Origin: Methylocystis rosea
GTDB lineage: Bacteria; Pseudomonadota; Alphaproteobacteria; Rhizobiales; Beijerinckiaceae
Direction of reading: 5' to 3'
Assembly: GCF_003855495.1 (NCBI RefSeq)
Contig: NZ_CP034086.1
Coordinates: 434,001 to 498,000 of the forward strand
Length of the DNA: 64,000 nucleotides
Position 1 is the stretch's first letter. The number at the start of each line of letters is the position of its first letter. The position numbers were made by a program, and so were the translations under genes. Positions 46,848 to 55,171 of this stretch are shown piece by piece. The notes under the pieces were generated by a model. It searched no databases. It saw nothing but the letters and a program-made list of their open reading frames with translations, and was not told the origin of the DNA.

Positions 46848-48638
46848 CTAGACGCTGCGCTTGCGCGGGGCGAGGGGATGCTTTGACGTCGCAACGTGTT
46901 GATCCAGTCCGCAAATCTCTGCGTGGCCGCCGTTAGCTTCATAGTCCTCGCAAAAGTGATGCAGGTTCTCCATCACCGTGTGATCGACGCACCAGGACTC
47001 CGAGAGGTCGAAGATCACCGTCTTGCCCTTTGGGAGCTTGGCGAGATCGCCCTTGAGCGCGAGGTAATTGGCGAAAAACGCGGCGCCGCCGATCTTGACC
47101 TGATAGACGCCGGGTTCGCTCTCCACGACGTCGCGACGCAACTTGAAGACCTGCGCCCAATTGACGCTGCGCCAGAAGTGGAACAGGAACTCGGCGGCGA
47201 TGCCGATGGCGACGCCGATCAAGAGATCGGTCGCCAGCACGCCGATGATGGTGATCACGAAAACGGTGAGCTGGTCCCAGCCGATCGCCAGCGTCTTCTT
47301 GAACTCGAGCGGCGAGGCAAGTCGGTAACCGGTGAACACCAGCAGCGCCGCGAGCGAGGCCAGCGGGATCTCATGAATGACCCTCGGGAAAAGCGCGACG
47401 AAGATCAGCAGGAACAACCCGTGGAAGAAATTCGCCCACCCCGTGCGCGCCCCATTATTCACATTGGCGGAGCTGCGCACGATTTCTGCGATCATCGGCA
47501 GACCGCCAATCAGGCCGCAGATGATGTTGCCGAAGCCGACGGCCGCGACGTCGCGGTTGAGATCCGAGGTGCGCTTATAGGGATCGAGCTTATCGACCGC
47601 CGCCGCGCTGAGCAGGCTCTCCAGGCTGCCAACGAGACAGATGGCGAAGACCTGCTGCCAGAACATGCTGGAGCCGATCAGCGAGAAGTCCGGGAAGGCG
47701 AAGCCGGACAGGAAGTTCTGCGGAATCGAGACCAGAAATTTCGGACCGATCGTGAATTCGTGATGCGGCAGAAACGGCGTGTCCGGCAGGAAGAGATAGA
47801 TATGTTCATCGTCGAGATCGTAATATTGCGCGAGAGCCATGCCGATGATCACGACGACGAGCGGCGCGGGGATCATCTTTAGTCGCCGACTCTTCACCAG
47901 CGACCAGGCGATCAGGATCAAGAGCCCAAGGCCGCCGATGATGGCGACTTCCGGATTCATGTCGCGAAGGCTGGCGGGGATGGCGCCGATCGTCTCAAAC
48001 AGCGTCTGCGCATCCGGCTTTACGCCGAGCATGACGTGAATCTGCTTGGCCATAATGATGATGCCGATCGCCGCCAACATGCCATGCACGGCCGAGGACG
48101 GAAAAAAGGCGCTCATCTTGCCGGCTTTCATGAGGCCCATCAGCATCTGAATGACGCTGGCGCATACAATCGCCGCCAAGGTGTAGTGGTAGCCGGCTTT
48201 GGCGTCGCCGCCGCCGAGCGCCTGCACCGAGTCCAGAATGACCACGATGAGGCCCGCCGCCGGGCCGGTGATGGTGACGAAAGATCCGTTAATGCGCGAC
48301 ACGAGGAGGCCGCCAACCACGGCGGTGATGATGCCCGCCTGCGGCGGAAAGCCCGAGGCCATCGAAATGCCGAGGCAGAGCGGCAGCGCAATAAGAAAGA
48401 CCAGAAAGCCGGACAGAATGTCGGCGCGCCAATTTTCGGCCAATCCGGCGAGGCCGGTCTTCGGCGTGAACCTTGTTGGAATCGTCGCTGCGAAATTTGA
48501 CCGATTTTCATCCGCGGCGGGTCTGCCGAGATCCTTGCCCAGCCATGCCTGCGACGACGAACTGGGGCGCCGAGCGGCGCTCGCCTCTGCCGCGCCCGCT
48601 TCGAGGTCGTGGGTGACAGCCTGAGCCTTGCTTTTCAT
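46848..48638 (-). CDS. SulP family anion transporter with STAS domain
   Basis: 596 residues. After an 80-residue cytoplasmic lead, about 14 spans follow with the SulP signatures DILSGFLVFLIALPLCLGI and GGLPMIAEIVRSSANVNNGA. The C-terminal STAS domain (about 470-580) carries VIFDLSESWCVDHTVME. SulP proteins carry sulfate, bicarbonate or other anions, BicA being the Na+/bicarbonate member. The cargo cannot be read off, but a link to hyf genes directly downstream suggests a role tied to ion motive force. The ATG at 48638 has AAGGA 6-7 nt upstream; a TTG at 48653 is less likely. Confidence 0.88.
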   Translation of the reverse strand: MKSKAQAVTHDLEAGAAEASAARRPSSSSQAWLGKDLGRPAADENRSNFAATIPTRFTPKTGLAGLAENWRADILSGFLVFLIALPLCLGISMASGFPPQAGIITAVVGGLLVSRINGSFVTITGPAAGLIVVILDSVQALGGGDAKAGYHYTLAAIVCASVIQMLMGLMKAGKMSAFFPSSAVHGMLAAIGIIIMAKQIHVMLGVKPDAQTLFETIGAIPASLRDMNPEVAIIGGLGLLILIAWSLVKSRRLKMIPAPLVVVIIGMALAQYYDLDDEHIYLFLPDTPFLPHHEFTIGPKFLVSIPQNFLSGFAFPDFSLIGSSMFWQQVFAICLVGSLESLLSAAAVDKLDPYKRTSDLNRDVAAVGFGNIICGLIGGLPMIAEIVRSSANVNNGARTGWANFFHGLFLLIFVALFPRVIHEIPLASLAALLVFTGYRLASPLEFKKTLAIGWDQLTVFVITIIGVLATDLLIGVAIGIAAEFLFHFWRSVNWAQVFKLRRDVVESEPGVYQVKIGGAAFFANYLALKGDLAKLPKGKTVIFDLSESWCVDHTVMENLHHFCEDYEANGGHAEICGLDQHVATSKHPLAPRKRSV

Positions 48639-48880
48639 CTGTTGTCCTTGCAATTGCGCTCAGCCGAAACCTTGGCGCCGACCGGTGAGCGCGCCGCAAC
48701 TTAGGACACACCAGTGGCTGTGGTGTTTCTCCAGTTTTTCAGGCCACAGAGATTGTTTCTGATTCTTTTCCCAAATCCGACGAGATCGGACCAAAGCTAC
48801 GGAAAACGTTGAGAAGCGCAATCTTTTTTGTGATGGAAACACTCTAGAAACACTGCATTATTACGTTCCGCCGAGCTCCA
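48639..48880. promoter_or_regulatory. Divergent promoter region between SulP-hyf and the two-component system
   Basis: Two direct copies of GAAACACT (48836-48843 and 48847-48854, 11 nt apart start to start) lie 26 nt before the response-regulator start. An inverted near-copy, GGTGTTTC (48722-48729), lies about 84 nt upstream of the SulP start. Direct repeats one helical turn apart are what OmpR-type regulators bind. The segment is AT-rich (ATCTTTTTTGTGATGG, TTCTGATTCTTTTCCC), fitting two promoters. Binding by the adjacent regulator is inference. Confidence 0.45.
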
Positions 48881-49627
48881 ATGAAAGCGATTGCGCCTCC
48901 TTTGACCCCTCCCATTTCAATTCTGATCGTCGAGGATGACGCCGAAATCGGCGAGTTCATCTCGCTCTATCTCGCGGCGCACGATATTCAGGCTAAGGTG
49001 GCCGCAAACGCCCAGGCAATGGACGCTGCGTTCAGCGCCGGAGCCTATGACCTGCTGATCCTCGACCTTAATCTTCCCGGCGAAGACGGCTTATCGATCT
49101 GCCGGCGGGTGCGATCCGAGAGACGCATCCCCATAATCATACTGACGGCGCAGTCGGAGGACATCGACAAAATATTGGGTCTGGAGCTCGGGGCCGACGA
49201 TTACATCGTCAAGCCTTTCAACTCGCGCGAGCTGCTGGCGCGTATCCGCGCGGTTTTGAGGCGAACTGAAACCCCGAACGCGAACGCCGTCGACGGGCGC
49301 GCCTTACGGCAAGCGTATCTTTTCTCGGGCTGGCGCGTCGATGTGCTCGCTCGAGAGGTTGTCGCGCCGTGCGGCATAAAGGTGGCCATGACCGGCGCAG
49401 AATTCGATCTGCTGCATGCCTTGTGCGAAAATCCCAACCGGGTGTTGACGCGCGAGCAACTGATTAACATGACGCATGGCCCGACGACCGGGCCCTTTGA
49501 GCGGAGCATTGACGTGCTGATCAGCCGGCTTCGACAGAAGATAGAAGCGGATCCAAAAAAGCCCGCGTTCATCCAGACGGTTCGCTCCGAAGGCTATATT
49601 TTCTCCACTCACGTGGCGCGCGCATGA
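48881..49627 (+). CDS. OmpR/PhoB-family response regulator
   Basis: 248 residues. Receiver domain with the acidic pair in VEDDAE (about 18-22), phospho-acceptor Asp in LLILDLNLPGEDG (about 64), Thr in ILTAQSE and Lys in YIVKPFNSRELL. A winged-helix DNA-binding domain (about 150-245) ends in QTVRSEGYIFS. It overlaps the sensor kinase gene by 4 nt. Divergent from the SulP-hyf genes, which makes them its best candidate targets. Confidence 0.92.
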   Translation: MKAIAPPLTPPISILIVEDDAEIGEFISLYLAAHDIQAKVAANAQAMDAAFSAGAYDLLILDLNLPGEDGLSICRRVRSERRIPIIILTAQSEDIDKILGLELGADDYIVKPFNSRELLARIRAVLRRTETPNANAVDGRALRQAYLFSGWRVDVLAREVVAPCGIKVAMTGAEFDLLHALCENPNRVLTREQLINMTHGPTTGPFERSIDVLISRLRQKIEADPKKPAFIQTVRSEGYIFSTHVARA

Positions 49628-51060
49628 ACTCAACTCGCGTTCCCTGGCGTTTCCGGATCAACAAGCTGGCCGTGCAAATCACGCTGCTCATGCTTGTGTC
49701 CATCGTCGCATTCCAAACTATCGTGATCGGCATGTTCCATGTGTTCGGCCGGCGGCACATTGTCGATCAGGGCGATTTCATAGCGAGCATAATCCTCGCT
49801 CTGGACGTCGCGCCGAATGCAGAGAGAGCGAATATCGTTTCAGAGCTTTCTCTTGCCGTTCCCTACGCCAATATCGAGATCCAGGAGACTCGCCCAGCAG
49901 CGGCGGACGCCTCGTTGGGAAGCGACGTTGCCTTCGATAACGAGATCCGTCACATCGATTCGCTTTTGTGGAAAGGCGCGGACGTGTTCGAGGTCGCCAG
50001 CTCGGCGCCAGGGGACTACGGCGTTCTCGCCGTCGAATTGCGCAAGGGCGGCTACGCGACCATCTCGATCGCGCAGCACCAAAAGTCGCCAGGCTCAATC
50101 TGGCGTTGGCTCTGGCAGCACGCGGAGGACGAACCGATCATCGTCACTCCCGGAGCGCGAACGGCGCTATCTTTCATCATATTCACCGCGATCTTCGTCT
50201 TCTGGGCGCTGAACGCGATCATGGCGCCGCTGCAGCGACTCGCGAAATACGCCGAGCAGATTCCGAATGACATCGATACGAAGACGCCACTTCCCGAACG
50301 AGGTCCCCACGAGGTGCGCGAATTGACTCGCTCGCTCAATCGTATGCAGGCGCGCATCAGCAAGATGATCGCCGCGCGCGCCCATGTGCTTGCGGCGGTG
50401 AGTCATGACTTGCGAACAATTATCACGCGCCTGAAGCTGAAAACTGAGTTCGTGCCAGATCAAAGCCTTCAGCAGCGGATGATGCGCGACGTCGATCTGA
50501 TGGACGCAATGCTGTTCAAGAATCTGCAGTATTTGCGCGCTGAAGGAGACGATAAGTCCGACTGTTCCCTGGTCGATCTCGACAGCGTTCTGCAAACGGT
50601 CGCCGACGAGTTCTGCGACCTTGGGCATCATGTGACCTACCACGGCGGCGGACGCCAAATGATTTTCGGATCGCTCCCCGACATGCAGCGCATTTTTACC
50701 AATCTCGTCGAGAACGCGACGCATCACGCGAAGACAGTGGACGTGCTTCTGACCGATCGGCCTGAAGGACTGATACAGGTCGACGTCATCGACGACGGGC
50801 CAGGAATGTCAGCGGAAAGCAAGCAGACCGCATTCGAGCCTTTCGTTCGCGGTCAGCCCGGACGAACCCTTGACCAACACAGCGGATTTGGATTGGGGCT
50901 ATCGATCGTGCGCTCGCTCGTTGAGAACCACGGCGGATCTGTGTCTCTGCTCGACCGCGAACCCCACGGACTGATCGCGCGCGTGTTCCTGCCGCGCGCA
51001 TCGGAGGGGGACGAGAGGCTGGCTCCCAGCGATTCAAAAGCAGCGCAGGCGTTGCACTGA
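49624..51060 (+). CDS. Membrane sensor histidine kinase
   Basis: 478 residues. Two membrane spans (about 18-40 and 178-198) enclose a periplasmic sensor of about 135 residues, then a HAMP linker (ending about 250), the phospho-acceptor helix with His near 262 (AAVSHDLRTIITRL) and an ATPase domain: N-box NLVENATHHAK, G1 VIDDGPGM, G2 GFGLGLSIV. The H-box reads SHDLRT, as in EnvZ-type kinases. Partner of the overlapping response regulator. The signal is unknown; anion or pH sensing would suit the neighbours. Confidence 0.9.
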   Translation: MNSTRVPWRFRINKLAVQITLLMLVSIVAFQTIVIGMFHVFGRRHIVDQGDFIASIILALDVAPNAERANIVSELSLAVPYANIEIQETRPAAADASLGSDVAFDNEIRHIDSLLWKGADVFEVASSAPGDYGVLAVELRKGGYATISIAQHQKSPGSIWRWLWQHAEDEPIIVTPGARTALSFIIFTAIFVFWALNAIMAPLQRLAKYAEQIPNDIDTKTPLPERGPHEVRELTRSLNRMQARISKMIAARAHVLAAVSHDLRTIITRLKLKTEFVPDQSLQQRMMRDVDLMDAMLFKNLQYLRAEGDDKSDCSLVDLDSVLQTVADEFCDLGHHVTYHGGGRQMIFGSLPDMQRIFTNLVENATHHAKTVDVLLTDRPEGLIQVDVIDDGPGMSAESKQTAFEPFVRGQPGRTLDQHSGFGLGLSIVRSLVENHGGSVSLLDREPHGLIARVFLPRASEGDERLAPSDSKAAQALH

Positions 51061-51066
51061 GAAGGC

Positions 51067-51483
51067 TCAGGCGGGCGCAAGCAGCAGGCTTGTCTCGCTT
51101 CGAGCGATCCCCTCGATCATCCTCACGCCCGACAGCACACGGTCGAATTCCTCGAGATTGGCGCACTCGATTTCCGCGATGAGGTCAAAAGGCCCGTTGG
51201 TGCTGTAAAGCGTGTGGATCTGCGGGAGTCCGCGCAGCGCCTGGGCGACGCGACGGGAATTCTTGCCGGAGACTTCGACCATCATGATCGCCCGGATGCG
51301 ATCGGACGCGGAAGGATTTTTCAGCCGAACCGTAAAGCCCAGGATCACGTCGGACGCGATCAGCTTGTCGAGTCGGTTCTGGACCGTCCCGCGCGAGACG
51401 CCCAGCGCCTTGGCGAGCTGGGACAAGGAGGCGCGCGCGTCCGTCCGCAGCAGCGCGATCAGTCGGTGGTCGAGGTCGTCCAT
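51067..51483 (-). CDS. Lrp/AsnC family transcriptional regulator
   Basis: 138 residues. N-terminal winged helix (LDHRLIALLRTDARASLSQLAKALGVSR, shown in part as LSQLAKALGVSRGTVQ) and a C-terminal RAM/AsnC effector domain with a VEVSGKNSRRVAQAL strand-helix. The ATG at 51483 has AGAGGCG before it. It is divergent from the ornithine cyclodeaminase and amidinotransferase-fold genes, and Lrp-type proteins commonly regulate such an adjacent amino-acid gene, so arginine, ornithine or proline may be its effector. Confidence 0.9.
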   Translation of the reverse strand: MDDLDHRLIALLRTDARASLSQLAKALGVSRGTVQNRLDKLIASDVILGFTVRLKNPSASDRIRAIMMVEVSGKNSRRVAQALRGLPQIHTLYSTNGPFDLIAEIECANLEEFDRVLSGVRMIEGIARSETSLLLAPA

Positions 51484-51520
51484 GGCCCGCGCCTCTGTCG
51501 AAACGGTCAATATCTATGAC

Positions 51521-51560
51521 CGAAATGACAAATTTCGAGCCGTTTCGCCAATTTATGGCG
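51521..51560. promoter_or_regulatory. Two dyads between the Lrp gene and the ornithine cyclodeaminase
   Basis: CGAAAT-gacaa-ATTTCG (51521-51537) is a perfect 6-bp dyad, and CGCCA-attta-TGGCG (51546-51560) a perfect 5-bp dyad just downstream. Both lie in the 133-nt divergent gap and are AT-rich at their centres, as Lrp/AsnC operators are. They are the natural candidates for autoregulation and for control of the rightward operon. Confidence 0.5.
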
Positions 51561-51616
51561 ATTTTGATTAGCGGGCCCGCGTTCTAGTCTCCCCACATGG
51601 ATCGATGGGAGAAGGC

Positions 51617-52684
51617 ATGGTGACGTTTCTGAGCGCGCGAGATATCGCCCGCATCGTTGGAGAAGTGGGCGCGCGACGCTTTTGGTTGTTGCTAGTCGAC
51701 TATCTGCGTCACGATTTTATGCGCTGGGACGCATTCGAGAAGTCGCCGCGTTACGCGAGCCATTCGCCGCGCGGCGTCATTGAACTGATGCCGACGAGCG
51801 ACGGCGAGGCTTTCGCCTTTAAATACGTCAACGGTCATCCCGGCAACACGTACTTCAATCTGCAGACCGTCGTCGCCTTCGGCGCGCTCGCCGACGTCGA
51901 AACCGGCTATCCGACCCTCATCGCCGACATGACGCTCGCCACCGCCTTCCGAACCGGCGCGACCTCGGCGCTGGCGGCGGCGCATCTCGCGCGAACCGAC
52001 AGCAAGACGATGGCGCTGATCGGCCTTGGCGCTCAATCGGAGTTTCAGGCGTGCGCGTTTCACGCCGTTCTTGGCGTTGACCGGCTTCGCGTCTTCGATG
52101 TCGATCCTGACGCCGTCGAGAAGTTCGAGCGCAACATGGCTGACTACGGCCTGACGATCGTTCGGTGCGTTGAAGCGCGCATCGCCGCATCAGGCGCGGA
52201 CATCGTCACGACGATCACGGCGGATAAGAAATTCGCCACGATACTGGCCGACGACATGGTTGTGCCTGGAACCCATATCAACGCGGTCGGCGGCGATTGC
52301 CCGGGCAAGACCGAGCTTCCGCGCGAACTGCTGCTGCGTTCCGAGATCTTCGTCGAATATGCGCCGCAGACGCGCAGCGAGGGCGAAATTCAGCAACTCG
52401 GCCCCGAGCATCCGGTGACGGAACTGCGGGAGATTCTGGCTGGTGATCGACCAGGGCGCACCTCCAAAGACGCGATCACCATCTTCGACAGCGTCGGTTT
52501 CGCCATCGAGGATTTTTCGGTGTTGCGCCTGTTGCGCGACCTTGCGCGGGAGACGGGCGTCGGCCGCAACATCGAGCTGATCGCTGGGCCTGCAGACCCG
52601 AAGGATCTGTTCTCACTGCTGCATCCGCTCGACGCGGAGCAGGAAAACGTCGCAGCTCTCGTAAGGACGGAACAGCCCGCATGA
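51617..52684 (+). CDS. Ornithine cyclodeaminase (mu-crystallin family)
   Basis: 355 residues. NAD-dependent conversion of L-ornithine to proline and ammonia. FAFKYVNGHPGNT is the substrate-side block, TALAAAHLAR-type helix and IGLGAQSEFQACAF the dinucleotide-binding segment (about 140-153), and VGGDCPGKTEL near 225 contains the catalytic aspartate region. The ATG at 51617 has GGGAG 5 nt upstream; another at 51605 precedes it. The stop overlaps the next gene by 4 nt. Larger than the Pseudomonas-type family, it resembles the Ocd forms near amidinotransferases. Confidence 0.88.
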   Translation: MVTFLSARDIARIVGEVGARRFWLLLVDYLRHDFMRWDAFEKSPRYASHSPRGVIELMPTSDGEAFAFKYVNGHPGNTYFNLQTVVAFGALADVETGYPTLIADMTLATAFRTGATSALAAAHLARTDSKTMALIGLGAQSEFQACAFHAVLGVDRLRVFDVDPDAVEKFERNMADYGLTIVRCVEARIAASGADIVTTITADKKFATILADDMVVPGTHINAVGGDCPGKTELPRELLLRSEIFVEYAPQTRSEGEIQQLGPEHPVTELREILAGDRPGRTSKDAITIFDSVGFAIEDFSVLRLLRDLARETGVGRNIELIAGPADPKDLFSLLHPLDAEQENVAALVRTEQPA

Positions 52685-53637
52685 TCGACGCACGTTCAAT
52701 GCCAGAGAATTCGCTGACGAGCTTCGACGCTGAAGCCGCTGTGTTGAGCGATGCGCCGCGGGACGAGGCGCGCGCAGCCGCGCAGCCACGGCCTGCGCCT
52801 GCGCGTCGCGCGCTACTGATGTGCGCGCCAGACCATTTCGGCGTCGATTACATTATCAACCCGTGGATGGAAAATCAGATTGGGCAAGCAGCGCTGCCGC
52901 TCGCGCAGGCGCAGTGGGAGAACTTGCGCGGCAATCTGGCGGCGCATAGCGATATCGCTTTCGTCGCGCCGACGCCGGGCCTGCCGGACATGGTCTTCAC
53001 CGCAAATGCGGGACTTGCGATCGGCGACACGGCCGTCGTGAGTCGTTTCAACGCCAAGGAGCGGCGGTCCGAAGAGCGTCTGTTTTGCGAATGGTTCGAA
53101 GCGCAAGGCTATTCGATCGCACGCTGGCCGGAGAACATTCCCTTTGAGGGCGCCGGCGACGCGCTTCTCGATCATGCGCGGGGCATTGTCTGGTGCGGAT
53201 ACGGCTGGCGCTCAGGCGAGGAAGCGCCCAAACATCTTCAAAAGATATTCGGTCTGCGCGCCGTCGCGCTGAAGCTCGTCGATCCGCGCTTCTATCATCT
53301 CGACACCTGCTTCTGCCCGCTGAGCGGCGGCTGGCTGATGTATTATCCAGCGGCCTTCGATATCGCGTCACAGGAAGCGATCCGAGCCATCGCGCCGGTC
53401 GAGAAGCGGATCGAAGTCGGCGAGAAAGACGCGCTCGCTTTCGCCTGCAACGCAGTCGAAGTCGCCGGGCGAGTATTCCTCAACGCCTGTTCCGACGATG
53501 TTCGATCGCGCCTGATCGACGCGGGATTCATGCCCGTCGTCACGCCGCTCTCGGAATTCATGAAGGCGGGCGGCGCCGCGAAATGTCTGACGCTGCAGTT
53601 GCCGGGCGCCGCGTCCGCGGTCATGCCGCGGGGATAA
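52681..53637 (+). CDS. Amidinotransferase-fold hydrolase (arginine dihydrolase / DDAH-like)
   Basis: 318 residues of the pentein fold. LLMCAPDHFGVDYIINPWM (about 42-60) and PDMVFTANAGL (about 98-108) are typical of the DDAH/ArgZ-like branch; the HLDTCFCPL loop (about 203) and the C-terminal EFMKAGGAAKCLTL carry the catalytic His and Cys. Such proteins hydrolyse guanidino groups: dimethylarginine to citrulline, or arginine to ornithine in the cyanobacterial ArgZ/AgrE branch. Next to ornithine cyclodeaminase, with which it overlaps by 4 nt, the arginine-to-ornithine role is the simpler explanation, but that is inference. Confidence 0.82.
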   Translation: MIDARSMPENSLTSFDAEAAVLSDAPRDEARAAAQPRPAPARRALLMCAPDHFGVDYIINPWMENQIGQAALPLAQAQWENLRGNLAAHSDIAFVAPTPGLPDMVFTANAGLAIGDTAVVSRFNAKERRSEERLFCEWFEAQGYSIARWPENIPFEGAGDALLDHARGIVWCGYGWRSGEEAPKHLQKIFGLRAVALKLVDPRFYHLDTCFCPLSGGWLMYYPAAFDIASQEAIRAIAPVEKRIEVGEKDALAFACNAVEVAGRVFLNACSDDVRSRLIDAGFMPVVTPLSEFMKAGGAAKCLTLQLPGAASAVMPRG

Positions 53638-54178
53638 GCGTTTCTCCGCCGACCGGCCGGCTACAGGGGCAAAGCGCGCCGGTCCGCAAGGCGTCGAGCA
53701 CGCGTAGCGTATCGTCCGGCGCGCGGCCGACGTCGAGATTCGTGGCGTAGACATGTTGAATGACATTGTCGGGATCGACGACGAAGGTGGCGCGATAGGC
53801 GACGCCGGAAGGCGCGCGCACGCCGAGTCCATCGACCAAATCGCCCCTCGAGTCGGCGAACTGCCAGATCGGCAAGCTCTTCAGGTCACGATGGTCGCGC
53901 CGCCAAGCAAGCTTCACGAACTCATTGTCGGTCGAGCCGCCGAGAACGACGGCGTCGCGCTCGGCGAAATCCTTCGACAAACGCGCGAAGGCCGCGATTT
54001 CCGTCGGACAAACGAAGGTAAAATCCTTCGGATAGAAGAAGATGATTTTCCACATCCCTGGAAAGCTCGTCTCGCTGAGCGTTTCGAAGGCTGTTTCGCC
54101 GTTTTCTTCGACCTCATTAAATCCCGGCTTAACGCCGGTGACGACGAAAGGCGGTATGCTGTCCCCAATTCCCAACAT
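53621..54178 (-). CDS. Peroxiredoxin, AhpC/TSA family with CPC motif
   Basis: 185 residues. The peroxidatic cysteine is in FTFVCPTEIAAF (about residue 58). A C-terminal LCPCSRPVGG (about 167-176) supplies resolving cysteines as a C-x-C pair, as in the AhpC form that pairs with AhpD in mycobacteria. It reduces hydrogen peroxide and organic peroxides in the cytoplasm. Overlaps the tail of the convergent amidinotransferase gene by 17 nt. Likely start of an oxidative-stress cluster with the two small genes upstream. Confidence 0.88.
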   Translation of the reverse strand: MLGIGDSIPPFVVTGVKPGFNEVEENGETAFETLSETSFPGMWKIIFFYPKDFTFVCPTEIAAFARLSKDFAERDAVVLGGSTDNEFVKLAWRRDHRDLKSLPIWQFADSRGDLVDGLGVRAPSGVAYRATFVVDPDNVIQHVYATNLDVGRAPDDTLRVLDALRTGALCPCSRPVGGETLIPAA

Positions 54179-54207
54179 GTCTTTCTCCTAAGAAGCACCA
54201 TCGGCGC

Positions 54208-54513
54208 CTATTGCGGATTGCTTCTGGAGACAGTCGCGTCGAACTCCTCCAGCCTCGAGGCGCAGCGCGGACCAGCGCCGCCGTTCGGCGGACCGTAGAG
54301 TTCGGCGCGTCGCCAATCGAGAAAGCGCTCTTCCGTCTCCCACATGGTCACTGAGAAATAGAGCACGTGCGGACCGCTCTGCTTCCCTCGATGGAATTGA
54401 AATCCGATGAGACCGGCCGCTTCCCGCAGCCGGACGCTTGTCTCTCGCCAAGCCGTTTCGAATGTTTCTTCGCAGCCCTTGACGACCTTGAACTGGTTCG
54501 AGGCCATGAACAT
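54208..54513 (-). CDS. Antibiotic biosynthesis monooxygenase (ABM)/haem-degrading-like protein
   Basis: 101 residues from the ATG at 54513 (AAGGA about 8 nt upstream). ABM ferredoxin-like fold: ASNQFKVVKGCEETFE at the start, GFQFHRGKQ in the middle, and TMWETEERFLDW near 65-76. This pattern is shared by haem-degrading HmuQ/IsdG proteins, but the haem-ligand histidine common in IsdG (in an A-H pair after the WxxS motif) is not seen. The assignment to haem degradation is therefore uncertain. It lies 29 nt ahead of the peroxiredoxin. Confidence 0.65.
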   Translation of the reverse strand: MFMASNQFKVVKGCEETFETAWRETSVRLREAAGLIGFQFHRGKQSGPHVLYFSVTMWETEERFLDWRRAELYGPPNGGAGPRCASRLEEFDATVSRSNPQ

Positions 54514-54545
54514 CGCGCGTTCCTTCTGTCCTGTCGCCGAATATT

Positions 54546-54785
54546 TCATAGCGCATGTAGCGCATGCTGCTGCGCACGACGCGTCAGCGCGATGAGCGCA
54601 GCGAATTCGTCACATCTCTTGCGCATGCATTCATCCGGACAGGTAAGCGCATAGTGGCTGCGCAGCGCCGCAAGCCCATAGCCGGCGAGTTCGACTTCAT
54701 CGATCGATGATCGAACCGAGTTTTGGTTCATCGCTTCGGCGAGGATCGAATCAATGCGTTTTCTCTCTCGCGCCAGATCGCACAT
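54546..54785 (-). CDS. Small cysteine-containing protein of unknown family
   Basis: 79 residues from the ATG at 54785 with AAGGAG 6 nt upstream, a good start. A central segment reads CPDECMRKRC, three cysteines spaced C-x4-C-x4-C... more exactly C, C and C within ten residues, which could bind a metal or haem. The rest is helical and charged. I do not recognise the family. It lies 32 nt before the ABM gene on the same strand and probably shares its transcript. Confidence 0.55.
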   Translation of the reverse strand: MCDLARERKRIDSILAEAMNQNSVRSSIDEVELAGYGLAALRSHYALTCPDECMRKRCDEFAALIALTRRAQQHALHAL

Positions 54786-55171
54786 CATTTTCTCCTTGAG
54801 GGCGCGGAACGTCACGCGTGGGGTTGCGCGCCTGATTTTTTGCTCGAGGGTTCAATGCTGAAAGTCTCAGCGGCGCCGCGTGCATGGTATAAAGATTTAA
54901 CAGGCGACTTCCTGCGTCAATACAATTGATCACTCATCGGAAGTCTTTCAGAAAACGCTGTTCGCGGCGTTCTTACTTGCGAAATATTCCAGTTAGAAGG
55001 AAGCGCGTCGTCATCGAGCGCCCCGGCTGTGACCATCACGCCAAGGCCATCGTTCTGGCCTGTGGCTTCACGACAGGGCCATCGTTCTGGCGCAAATCTG
55101 GGTTCATTCGGCGATGCGCCGCGAAGGCTTGGCTTCAGCGCCAACGCAGCGAGAAGAGTTTGAACAAGGGA
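54786..55171. other. Intergenic region, about 390 bp
   Basis: No recognised gene. It is divergent between the small Cys protein and the lipoprotein. A 14-nt direct repeat, GGCCATCGTTCTGG, occurs at 55045-55058 and 55077-55090, 32 nt apart. The left half (54880-54980) is AT-richer and probably holds the promoters. Confidence 0.4.

Noticed and set aside
55045..55090. GGCCATCGTTCTGG direct repeat as an IS or att trace
   Set aside because: Only two copies 32 nt apart with no inverted ends or recombinase gene; more likely a local duplication.
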